Shown: positions 8,908 to 16,332 of the stretch, piece by piece
How the letters are laid out: every line of letters begins with the position of its first letter
Position numbering within the stretch: position 1 is the first letter of the stretch
NCBI GenBank assembly: GCA_944350365.1
Contig: CALVOU010000011.1
Location: 1-35,644 of the forward strand
Reading direction: 5' to 3'
Length of the DNA stretch: 35,644 bases
From: an uncultured Bacilli bacterium
GTDB lineage: Bacteria; Bacillota_I; Bacilli_A; RF39; UBA660
Notes under the pieces: model-generated
Told to the model about the DNA's origin: nothing
Seen by the model: only the letters and a program-made list of their open reading frames with translations
Database searches by the model: none
Translations under genes and position numbers: made by a program

Positions 8908-10335
8908 ATGAAGCATTTAAAAGAATTATATCCAGAATATAAAGGTGAGGATGTAGAAATAAGTGGAATTAAAATTAATTCCAAAGAAGTAGAACCAGGT
9001 GACATTTTTGTTTGTACGCAAGGGGTTACTACTGATCGTCATGATTTCATTGATGAAGCAATAAAAAATGGTGCTTCTGCACTTGTCGTTGGTCGTGATG
9101 TTCAATCAACGGTCCCAATAATAAAGGTAGAAAATACTAATCGTGAGCTTCCGTTATTAGCCAGTCGTTTTTATGATCATCCAGAAAAAAAGCTAAAATT
9201 ACTAGCAATAACAGGAACAAATGGTAAAACTACTGTTGCTTCAATCATTCAAGATCTATTAGGTAAAGACTGTTGTGGTTACTTAGGAACAAATGGAATT
9301 ATCTGTTCAAAATTTAATGAGCCGATTGTCAATACTACCCCTGATAGTGACCGTCTCTATGGCTACTTTCGCCGTTTTGTAGATAGTGGTTGTAAGTGCT
9401 TAAGTATGGAAACGTCATCAGAAGCTTATTTTCGTCATCGGCTAGACCACTTAGAATTTGAAGTGGGTATCATTACCAATATCACCGAAGATCATTTGAA
9501 TATTCATCAGACAATAGAAAACTATGTTAGTTGCAAACAACAGTTATTGCGTCAAGTAAAAGTAGGGGGTACTTGTATTTTGAATACGGAAGATCGCTAC
9601 TTTGCTGCTTGTCGTAATTTAGTTACTTCAGACAAAAAACTACTTACTTATGGTAAAAGCACTGACGCTACGTTACAAATTATTGATTATCAATTGAGGG
9701 AGACTTCAACCAAGATAACCATAAGTTATTCTGGTAATATCTATACCATTGCTAGTCCGCTTTTAGGGGAATTTAATATTTACAATCTATGTGCCGCTCT
9801 TTTGACACTAGTTGCACTAGGATATTCTCTTCCGACCATTTTAGAAAAAGTACCTACCATTTGCCCGCCAGAAGGGAGAGTACAATTTCTTAATTTTGGT
9901 CAAAAGTATACAATCGTTTTGGACTATGCACATACCCCAGATGCATTTACTCAATTATATCCACTACTTCACGCAATCCAGAAAAAAAGAATTATCACCG
10001 TAACCGGATCAGCAGGTGGAAGAGAAAAAGAGAAACGGCCTCTAATGGGAAAAATCGTATTAGAAAATTCTGATCATGTGATTTTTACAATGGATGATCC
10101 GCGATATGAAGATGTAGATGAAATTATTGACCAATTGATTAGTCTTCGTCCAGATCTCTCTCATGAAAGAATCAATGATAGAGAAAAAGCAATATATCAC
10201 GCTTTAGAAATGGCTGAACCAGATGATATTGTGCTCATCGCTGGAAAGGGAATCGATAACTACATGGCAATAAAAGGTGAATATTTGCCATATAGTGATT
10301 TAGAGGTAATAAAAAGATATTTCCATAAACAATAA
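8908..10335 (+). CDS. murE: MurE-like UDP-N-acetylmuramyl-tripeptide ligase (atypical substrate motifs)
   Basis: ATP-dependent Mur ligase that adds the third amino acid to the peptidoglycan stem precursor UDP-MurNAc-dipeptide in the cytoplasm. The three Mur domains are visible: the N-terminal UMP-binding domain, the central ATPase domain with GTNGKTT near residue 102, TTPDS, the TNITEDHLNIH segment and a lysine in SCKQQLL, and the C-terminal domain from about 330. Length 475 is normal. Three signature positions differ from canonical MurE. SSHA is SSEA, the DAP-specificity motif DNPR is DDPR, and GKGHE is GKGID. These changes suggest a divergent MurE branch or a paralog, so I cannot tell whether it adds diaminopimelate, lysine or another residue. 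A strong AGGAGG precedes the ATG. Confidence 0.85.
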   Translation: MKHLKELYPEYKGEDVEISGIKINSKEVEPGDIFVCTQGVTTDRHDFIDEAIKNGASALVVGRDVQSTVPIIKVENTNRELPLLASRFYDHPEKKLKLLAITGTNGKTTVASIIQDLLGKDCCGYLGTNGIICSKFNEPIVNTTPDSDRLYGYFRRFVDSGCKCLSMETSSEAYFRHRLDHLEFEVGIITNITEDHLNIHQTIENYVSCKQQLLRQVKVGGTCILNTEDRYFAACRNLVTSDKKLLTYGKSTDATLQIIDYQLRETSTKITISYSGNIYTIASPLLGEFNIYNLCAALLTLVALGYSLPTILEKVPTICPPEGRVQFLNFGQKYTIVLDYAHTPDAFTQLYPLLHAIQKKRIITVTGSAGGREKEKRPLMGKIVLENSDHVIFTMDDPRYEDVDEIIDQLISLRPDLSHERINDREKAIYHALEMAEPDDIVLIAGKGIDNYMAIKGEYLPYSDLEVIKRYFHKQ

Positions 10336-10486
10336 ATTAATGATAAGTAGAATATTAAAATTGAAAAACAAAGAAAATAAAAAGAGAAAATCAAAAGGAT
10401 AAGAAAAATTCATTTAGGTAATCAGTTTCATAGCTAAGAAAATTCTAAATTGATGATGGTAAATTAAGAAGGTAAGGAGGAATACA

Positions 10487-11233
10487 ATGAAACCCTTAAG
10501 TAAAAGAAAAAAAGATTATATGATATTAACAATTATTATGATATTAATCATAATTGGATGTGTTTTATATCAGGGATATTTTACCGGTATTTCTTTTGAA
10601 GTAACGGAAAGAGAAAACTGTACTACAGATTCTAGGGTCAATAAAGAACTTCTATTTATTGCTCCAAATGGCCAAAAATATTATACTTCATGTTTAGATA
10701 AGATTGACGTTCACTTAAAAAATAAACGAACTCTTACGATGAGAGAAGCTTTGGAACAAGAAGAGTTAACATTAAATCAAATACTTAAACAATCAAAATC
10801 CAAAGAAGAAACAGAAGATGGCGAACTTATTATTTACCGTTATTCTGATTTTTCGATTATTCGTTGTCAGCGAACAACTGATACAGAAACTGCTAACCAC
10901 GATATTATTTTTGCTCCTAAAAATGCCACAGTAGAAGCTACTTATTGTGATGGTACTTCTGAAAAAGAAAAACTTAGCGAAAATGAAGTACGCATTCTTG
11001 CTCAAAATGCAGTAAAAACAGAATGGCAAACCAAAATTACGGATTGGGAACAACCAGAAATTAAAATTGTTCAATTTCATGAAGAACCCAATATAAAGCA
11101 AAAATACGAAAATGTCAGTCTAGTAGGAATCGATCTTTATCAAGTGAATTTTCAACTACAAGCTACTAACGAATTACTTGTAGTCTATATAGATTGTTAT
11201 GATGAAACTGTTTATGGAATTGATTACGAGTAA
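10487..11233 (+). CDS. unknown protein with one N-terminal membrane anchor
   Basis: I do not recognise this 248-residue protein. A basic start (KRKK) is followed by one hydrophobic segment (about residues 12-28, ILTIIMILIIIGCVLY), giving a membrane anchor with the rest outside the cell. The exterior part holds several cysteines (near 44, 68, 128, 154) and looks beta-rich, with a second half (about 165-248) of alternating strands and helices like a small PepSY/YpmB-style fold. That comparison is only an impression. A very good AAGGAGG precedes the ATG by 6 bases. The gap of 150 bases after murE holds no gene. It converges on sigK. Confidence 0.7.
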   Translation: MKPLSKRKKDYMILTIIMILIIIGCVLYQGYFTGISFEVTERENCTTDSRVNKELLFIAPNGQKYYTSCLDKIDVHLKNKRTLTMREALEQEELTLNQILKQSKSKEETEDGELIIYRYSDFSIIRCQRTTDTETANHDIIFAPKNATVEATYCDGTSEKEKLSENEVRILAQNAVKTEWQTKITDWEQPEIKIVQFHEEPNIKQKYENVSLVGIDLYQVNFQLQATNELLVVYIDCYDETVYGIDYE

Positions 11234-11302
11234 TCAAGAATAAGAAAATTTGAAATGTTGAAAATCTGAAAAGTCGAAAATCTAAAATCTGAAAAGCAGC
11301 TA

Positions 11303-12025
11303 CTAAAAATCTTTATGACCATCACTTCTTGGGTCAATTGCTATTTTATTTTTGATAAACTCTCTCAAAATTTTCGTTAGAGCCCTTTTCTCAATTCTAG
11401 AAACATAACTACGAGAAATATGTAATTCTTTCGCAATGTTTTTTTGCGTTTGTTCTTCTTGATGATTTAAACCATAGCGACGAATAACGATTTCTTTTTC
11501 TCTAGGACTAAGAATAGACAAGTATTGAATCAATAGCTTGATATTGTCTTTTTTATCAATTTCATCAATAAAATCCGGTTTAGGTGCTTTTAATACATCC
11601 AATATTGTGATTTCATTTCCATCCTTGTCAAAACCAACAGACTCGTTAAGAGAAATATTTTTTGTATTTTTATTATTGGAACGAAAATGCATCAAGATTT
11701 CGTTTTCGATACAACGTGCACAATAAGTAGTGATTTTAGTTCCTTTTTTGTTGGAATAAGAATCAATCCCTTTAATTAATCCGATTGTTCCAATACTGAT
11801 TAAATCATCTTGTTCTTTAGAGTCATACTTTTTGACAATATGAGCAACTAAGCGTAGATTATGTTCGATTAGTTTGGCCCTAGCTTCTTTATCTCCTTGT
11901 TGCGTTAATGCAATGTATTTTTCTTCTTCCTCTTTAGTAAGTGGTTCTGGAAAAACATTATTGGAGTAAGAAGCAGTAAATAAAGAAAAATTACTAAACA
12001 AGAGTTTTATTAATTTCTTAAACAT
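11303..12025 (-). CDS. sigK: sporulation sigma factor SigK (pro-sigma-K), uninterrupted
   Basis: Sigma-70 family factor of the late mother cell during endospore formation. Region 2 has IEHNLRLVAHIVKKY and ISIGTIGLIKGIDSY followed by ARCIENEILMHFR. Region 4 has SPREKEIVIRRYGL and the helix-turn-helix ISRSYVSRIEKRAL. The N-terminus is hydrophobic (LIKLLFSNFSLFTAS) and runs into YSNNVFPEPL. This lines up with the Bacillus pro-sequence and its SpoIVFB cleavage site (S then Y, then NNAFPQPL), so processing after about residue 19 is predicted. The gene is in one piece, with no skin-type insertion. SigE is the nearest alternative, but the pro-sequence favours SigK. The start has AGGGTGAT 3 bases upstream. 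A sequence CATAAAATT in front is a weak candidate -10 for SigE/SigK. Confidence 0.9.
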   Translation of the reverse strand: MFKKLIKLLFSNFSLFTASYSNNVFPEPLTKEEEEKYIALTQQGDKEARAKLIEHNLRLVAHIVKKYDSKEQDDLISIGTIGLIKGIDSYSNKKGTKITTYCARCIENEILMHFRSNNKNTKNISLNESVGFDKDGNEITILDVLKAPKPDFIDEIDKKDNIKLLIQYLSILSPREKEIVIRRYGLNHQEEQTQKNIAKELHISRSYVSRIEKRALTKILREFIKNKIAIDPRSDGHKDF

Positions 12026-12074
12026 TTAATCACCCTAATAAATTTTATGCAGAATATTATATTTTACTTCAATT

Positions 12075-12093
12075 CTTTTTTACGGTAAAAAAG
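12075..12093. repeat. 19-bp perfect palindrome in the sigK/deacetylase divergent region
   Basis: CTTTTTTAC and GTAAAAAAG flank one central G, about 50 bases upstream of the sigK start. It is not followed by a clear T-run on either strand, so an operator is more likely than a terminator. Which gene it controls is unknown. The surrounding 12026-12243 holds the two divergent promoters and no gene. Confidence 0.35.
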
Positions 12094-12209
12094 AGGGAAT
12101 AAAAAGTATCGTCAACAAAGAGAATTTTCCACAAAAAAGTAATCTGCTTTTTTGCTTGACACAACGATAGTAAAATAGATGTTTTTTTGGCTTTAAATTA
12201 GGCATTTTG

Positions 12210-12218
12210 TGGTAGAAT
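12210..12218 (+). promoter_or_regulatory. extended -10 promoter of the deacetylase gene
   Basis: TGGTAGAAT is an extended -10 box (TG-N-TAGAAT) 25 bases before the start codon. A TTGACA at 12157 is too far away to be its -35, so this promoter relies on the extended -10. Confidence 0.5.
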
Positions 12219-12243
12219 AAGAAAAGAGTAATGAGGTGAAGTA

Positions 12244-14049
12244 ATGGCAAAAAAGAAAAAAAGAAGACCTGTTCAAAACAAACAAGTACGAGCTAAACAT
12301 ATTGCGAATAAAGTACCAGAAAAGAAAAAGAGTGTTCCTCGTTCACCAGAAATTACTCTTGATGAATTTGAACAAGAAATAAAAAAAGATCTCTACCAAG
12401 AAAAAATCTCGGTGAAACCTAAACAAACGACAAAAGAACAAACAAAATCAAAAGCAAACAAAGTTAAACCAAGTAATCGTCTATACTTAACCAATTTACC
12501 AACTTCTGTACGAGATTTATCAGAAGAAGAGAAAATATTGAAAAATCTCTATTCTGAACAAAGAGAAGTATCAGAAAATAAATTGGCCAAACGATTAGTT
12601 TTTACGCAAAAACAAAAATCAAAATCTAATCATATATTTACTGTTTTAAAAGTGTTATTCTTTTTAGCTATTGTAGTGCTTATCTCTTTAGTCTTTATTA
12701 TTTCTCCCAAAATAGAACTAAATGGGGATTCTAAAGTAGTCTTGTCGTACAATCAAGAATATCAAGAATCAGGAGCTAAAGCGACTTATCTTGGCAAAGA
12801 CATCACTAAAGATATGAAAATTTCAGGACAAGTAGATACGTCTAAAGTAGGAACTTATGAGATTACTTATGAAGTCGATCGCTTAATATTTCATGTCAAA
12901 AAGAAAAGAAAGGTTCAAGTGGTCGATCAGAAAAAACCAGTCATAGAATTAGAGGGCAATAGCGAAGTAAATGTATGTCCAAAAGGAGAATATCAAGAAG
13001 CAGGTTACCATGCATATGATGAGTATGATGGAGATTTAACAGAAAAAGTAAAAATAGAAAAGCAAGCTGATCGTTATATCTATACCGTGAGTGATGCATC
13101 AGGTAACTACGCTGAAATTGAGCGATTAATTCATCAAGTGGATCAAGAAAAGCCAACGATTACCTTAAAAGGGGGAGCAACCATCTATATTACCCCAAAT
13201 AGCGCTTTTCAAGAACCAGGATATACTGCAACAGATAATTGTGATGGAGACCTCACAAGTCAGGTAAAAGTAAGTGGGAAGGTAAGTCCTAATACACTTG
13301 GAACCTATATATTGACCTATAGTGTCAGTGACAAAAATGGAAATACAGCTACTGTAGAAAGGACCGTGATTGTATCAGAAAAAACGGATCCAGATAGTGG
13401 AGTAAGTAAAGCGGGAGTCATTTACTTAACCTTTGATGACGGACCAAGTGCCACAACGACAGGAACTATCCTTGATATCCTAAAAGAAGAAGGGGTCAAA
13501 GCCACTTTCTTTGTGACCAATAACGGTCCTGATGAACTAATTAAGCGTGCCTATGATGAGGGGCATACCATCGGCTTACATACCGCATCGCATCGTTATG
13601 ATCAAGTTTATGCCTCAGTAGATAGTTATTTTAACGATTTAAAAATAGTCTCTGACCGAGTAAAACGCCTAACTGGGCATGAATCAAAAATTATTCGTTT
13701 TCCAGGTGGTAGTAGTAATACGATTAGTAAAAAATACTCATTAGGTATTATGACTACATTAACGGAAGCTGTATTAAATCAGGGCTATCGATACTATGAT
13801 TGGAATGTAGATGCAAGTGATGCCTGGCAATGCGCAAAAAATAGTGTCAGTGATAAAAAACAATGTGTTTATGACAATGTAACAAAAAGTTTATCCAAAT
13901 CACGGGCTAACGTTGTGTTGATGCATGATATTAAACCACACACTAGAGATGCCTTACGAGATATCATTCGCTACGGCAAAGAAAATGGATATACGTTTGA
14001 AGCTATCGATATGAATACAAAAATGGTACGTTTTAAAGTGATTAACTAA
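12244..14049 (+). CDS. membrane-anchored polysaccharide deacetylase with Ig-like modules (PgdA-like)
   Basis: Carbohydrate esterase family 4 enzyme that probably removes acetyl groups from peptidoglycan or another surface glycan, giving lysozyme resistance. The 601 residues run: a strongly basic cytoplasmic tail (1-130), one membrane segment (about 134-155), three DUF5011/HYR-like Ig modules (about 160-225, 230-300, 305-380; GDLTEKV and GDLTSQV with YTVSD/YSVSD), then the NodB domain (about 390-601). The catalytic motifs are complete: LTFDDGP, HTASH (metal-binding HxxxH), RFPGG, YDWN and LMHD. The start has GAGGTGA upstream. A terminator follows, so it is a single-gene unit. The long lysine-rich tail is unusual for PgdA. 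Confidence 0.9.
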   Translation: MAKKKKRRPVQNKQVRAKHIANKVPEKKKSVPRSPEITLDEFEQEIKKDLYQEKISVKPKQTTKEQTKSKANKVKPSNRLYLTNLPTSVRDLSEEEKILKNLYSEQREVSENKLAKRLVFTQKQKSKSNHIFTVLKVLFFLAIVVLISLVFIISPKIELNGDSKVVLSYNQEYQESGAKATYLGKDITKDMKISGQVDTSKVGTYEITYEVDRLIFHVKKKRKVQVVDQKKPVIELEGNSEVNVCPKGEYQEAGYHAYDEYDGDLTEKVKIEKQADRYIYTVSDASGNYAEIERLIHQVDQEKPTITLKGGATIYITPNSAFQEPGYTATDNCDGDLTSQVKVSGKVSPNTLGTYILTYSVSDKNGNTATVERTVIVSEKTDPDSGVSKAGVIYLTFDDGPSATTTGTILDILKEEGVKATFFVTNNGPDELIKRAYDEGHTIGLHTASHRYDQVYASVDSYFNDLKIVSDRVKRLTGHESKIIRFPGGSSNTISKKYSLGIMTTLTEAVLNQGYRYYDWNVDASDAWQCAKNSVSDKKQCVYDNVTKSLSKSRANVVLMHDIKPHTRDALRDIIRYGKENGYTFEAIDMNTKMVRFKVIN

Positions 14050-14143
14050 GAAAATTGGCCAATATCCTAGAAATAAATTTAATCTATTTTCTAGTTAAAA
14101 CAACAAGAAAGATAATAGGTAATCAATAAATAGAATTCGTTAT

Positions 14144-14167
14144 AAGTGATGCGCGTCATCACTTTTT
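14144..14167 (+). terminator. terminator after the deacetylase gene
   Basis: Perfect 8-bp arms AAGTGATG and CATCACTT with a 5-base loop, followed by TTT. The hairpin is compact and GC-richer than its surroundings. Confidence 0.8.
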
Positions 14168-14191
14168 CTGTACTTTATCATCAAAATCTTA

Positions 14192-14197
14192 TATAAT
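14192..14197 (+). promoter_or_regulatory. -10 box of the yqeG-yqeH operon
   Basis: TATAAT with a poor -35 (TGTACT at 14169-14174, 17-base spacer), directly after the preceding terminator and 18 bases before the chosen yqeG start. Confidence 0.55.
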
Positions 14198-14214
14198 GAA
14201 TACAGGTGATAACT

Positions 14215-14739
14215 TTGAGGAGCTTTTATCCTAATATGTATGTAAAAAATATTTTTAACATTGATTATGAACGATTAAAAAAAAGAGGTATTCATTGTTT
14301 AATCTTCGATTTGGATAACACCATTGCTTTAATTGACCAAAAGAAAGTGGATGAAAAGACGAAAAAACTTTTCGACCGTCTAAAAAAGGATTTCCAGATC
14401 GTCATTATTTCTAACAATATGAAAAATCGAGTAGAAGAATACGCTTCATTTTTTAATTGTGACTATGTTTCTTTTGCGATGAAGCCACTTCCTTTCGGCT
14501 ACGTGAAAATCAAAAAGAAATATCACTTACAAAAGAAAGACATGGCAATGATTGGTGATCAATTAGTAACTGATATTTTTGTGGGTAATCGAATGACCGG
14601 CTATACGGTTTTAGTTGATCCATTAGGAAAAAAAGATTTAAAAATAACGTCATTAAATCGTTATATAGAAAGTAAAATTTTTCGCTATTACGAAAAAAAA
14701 GCAATAATGAAAAGAGGAAGTTATTATGTCAAAAACTAA
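14215..14739 (+). CDS. yqeG: YqeG family HAD-type phosphatase
   Basis: HAD superfamily hydrolase of the YqeG branch, found next to the ribosome-assembly GTPase YqeH in Firmicutes. The physiological substrate is not established. The motifs are in order: IFDLDNTI (motif I, nucleophile Asp), IISNN (motif II), the lysine in the MKPLPFGYVKIKKK region (motif III) and MIGDQLVTDIFVGNR (motif IV). I place the start at the TTG at 14215, four bases after GGTGAT; this gives MRSFYPNMYVKNIF, aligning with the Bacillus N-terminus. A GTG at 14206 lies inside that ribosome binding site. The 174-residue length is normal. The 3' end overlaps yqeH by 14 bases, indicating translational coupling. Confidence 0.92.
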   Translation: MRSFYPNMYVKNIFNIDYERLKKRGIHCLIFDLDNTIALIDQKKVDEKTKKLFDRLKKDFQIVIISNNMKNRVEEYASFFNCDYVSFAMKPLPFGYVKIKKKYHLQKKDMAMIGDQLVTDIFVGNRMTGYTVLVDPLGKKDLKITSLNRYIESKIFRYYEKKAIMKRGSYYVKN

Positions 14740-15733
14740 AAAATGTATTGGGTGTGGAGTGATTCTTCAAGATGAAAATATCACTCAAGAAGGCTATGTT
14801 AGTTCATTAGAAAACAATCTGTGTCAACGCTGTTTTCGGATGAAGAATTATGGCGAGTACCAAGTAACAACAAAGTCAAATGAAGAATACATCGAAATTT
14901 TAAAATCAGTAGGTGAAACCAAAGATTTAGTCTTACATATTGTCGATTTGTTGAATATTGATCGTGATCTTTCTTTGATTCGCAACTACATTCCTAATAA
15001 AATGATTTTAGTCCTAAATAAACGTGATGTTCTTCCTAAAAGTATTCCTGATGAGAAGATTATTGAGTATTTCCAAGCTCTTGATCTCCGTTATGAAGAT
15101 ATTGTGGTTATCAGTGTAAATAAAAATTATCATATCGATGAGCTTCTTTCCAAAATTAATAAATGGAAAACGAGACACCATATTTATGTAGTAGGACACA
15201 CCAATACTGGAAAGAGTAGTTTAATCAATAAATTAATCCAAAATTACTCAGAAAATGCGAGTAGTGATTTAACTATTTCTCCACTTCCTAGTACCACTTT
15301 AAACAAAGTTGAAATTAAATTAAATGAACAGCTAACCTTAATCGATACACCAGGACTGGTCGACCGGGGTAGTTTAATTAATTATATTGATACTAGTCTT
15401 TTGAAAAAGTTAACACCTAAAAAAGAAATAAAACCCAAAACTTATCAATTAAAAAAGAACCAATGCTTATTGATTGGTAACTTTGCCCGAATAGATTATA
15501 TTGAGGGAGAGAAAAATAGCTTTACTGTTTTTGTATCTAACGACATAAAAGTAAGACGAGTCTCTAATAAACAAAACTCGTTAAAGGACCTAGCTAAAAT
15601 CACTTATGAAATCAAATATCATGAAGATTTAGTAATCAATGGATTAGGCTGGGTTAAAATTGTAGATAAGGGGACAATTGACTTATATCTTCATCGTGAT
15701 GTAGAGTCATTTACCAGAAAATCATTGGTTTAA
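14726..15733 (+). CDS. yqeH: circularly permuted GTPase YqeH (ribosome small-subunit assembly)
   Basis: GTPase required for maturation of the 30S subunit in Firmicutes. The N-terminal zinc finger is CIGCG...CQRCF. The GTPase motifs appear in permuted order: G4 NKRD (near residue 98) comes before G1 GHTNTGKSS (near 158), and G3 DTPG (near 208). The C-terminal part (about 230-335) matches the family's RNA/protein-binding tail. The length of 335 is slightly short compared with Bacillus. Translation starts inside yqeG with GAGGAAG in front. The 3' end overlaps the convergent DUF6512-like gene by 12 bases, with no clear terminator between them. Confidence 0.94.
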   Translation: MSKTKKCIGCGVILQDENITQEGYVSSLENNLCQRCFRMKNYGEYQVTTKSNEEYIEILKSVGETKDLVLHIVDLLNIDRDLSLIRNYIPNKMILVLNKRDVLPKSIPDEKIIEYFQALDLRYEDIVVISVNKNYHIDELLSKINKWKTRHHIYVVGHTNTGKSSLINKLIQNYSENASSDLTISPLPSTTLNKVEIKLNEQLTLIDTPGLVDRGSLINYIDTSLLKKLTPKKEIKPKTYQLKKNQCLLIGNFARIDYIEGEKNSFTVFVSNDIKVRRVSNKQNSLKDLAKITYEIKYHEDLVINGLGWVKIVDKGTIDLYLHRDVESFTRKSLV

Positions 15734-16246
15734 GCCATAACTTTCTTTGATTGGATCGAAGAAGAAGGAATTATGTAAGGGATTAAACGTAAAATAGGCA
15801 AGGATAAAGAACAGAATAGGAATAATAATAATACTAGCAATTTCCAATTTTCTCTTTTCTTTTTTCTGAAGAATAGGACAAACTAACCATTCGGTAATTA
15901 AAATAGTCAAGAAATACAACAATAAAGTAACCCACATATGTTCGCCAAACCGATAGTAAATAGGAAGATAAATCGCAAAGAAGAGTAGAATATTAAAACA
16001 ACTTCCTAACAACATTGTCATATAAATATTATTGAGTTTAAGTGGTTTCCTTAAAACAAACAAAATACTATAAAAAATAAAGTAATTAGTAAAAATCATC
16101 TTCAAATGTTCCATGAGACTTTCATTGACAGGAAAGAAAATGGCCGTAATTTGGTTAGGGAACCACTCAAAGACAAAATGAGTAGGGAAAGCGAGTAGGA
16201 AAAGAATTGTCGCTTTGACGAGGATTTTTTTTCTATTTTTTTTCAT
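15722..16246 (-). CDS. DUF6512-like multi-pass membrane protein
   Basis: A 174-residue integral membrane protein with about five hydrophobic segments (near residues 10-28, 50-65, 75-95, 103-122, 135-155). The segment FPVNESLMEHLKM after the first helix, together with HFVFEW, resembles the DUF6512 family, whose function is unknown. The start has no ribosome binding site. A TATAAT -10 box lies only 6 bases before the ATG, so the message may be leaderless. It is divergent from dnaG. Confidence 0.75.
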   Translation of the reverse strand: MKKNRKKILVKATILFLLAFPTHFVFEWFPNQITAIFFPVNESLMEHLKMIFTNYFIFYSILFVLRKPLKLNNIYMTMLLGSCFNILLFFAIYLPIYYRFGEHMWVTLLLYFLTILITEWLVCPILQKKEKRKLEIASIIIIPILFFILAYFTFNPLHNSFFFDPIKESYGLNQ

Positions 16247-16252
16247 ATTTAT

Positions 16253-16261
16253 ATTATATCA
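16253..16261 (-). promoter_or_regulatory. extended -10 promoter giving a predicted leaderless mRNA
   Basis: On the minus strand TGATATAAT is an extended -10 box whose last base lies six bases before the ATG at 16246. Normal initiation would begin at or next to the A of the start codon. Confidence 0.55.
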
Positions 16262-16291
16262 AAAAACAATTGGAAAAATACGTCGAATTAG

Positions 16292-16300
16292 TGATATAAT
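16292..16300 (+). promoter_or_regulatory. extended -10 promoter of the dnaG-rpoD operon
   Basis: TGATATAAT, an extended -10 box, stands 32 bases before the dnaG start. A TTGGAA at 16270-16275 has a rather long 19-base spacer. Confidence 0.6.
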
Positions 16301-16332
16301 AATTAATGTTTTAAAAAAAGAAGGTGACGAGA

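Noticed and set aside
11240-11300. Short GAAAATCTGAAAAG-like repeats between two convergent genes
   Set aside because: The copies are imperfect and AT-rich, with no regular spacing, so this is no CRISPR array or defined repeat.
12157-12162. TTGACA upstream of the deacetylase gene
   Set aside because: No -10 box lies 16-18 bases downstream, and the real candidate -10 at 12213 is about 50 bases away.
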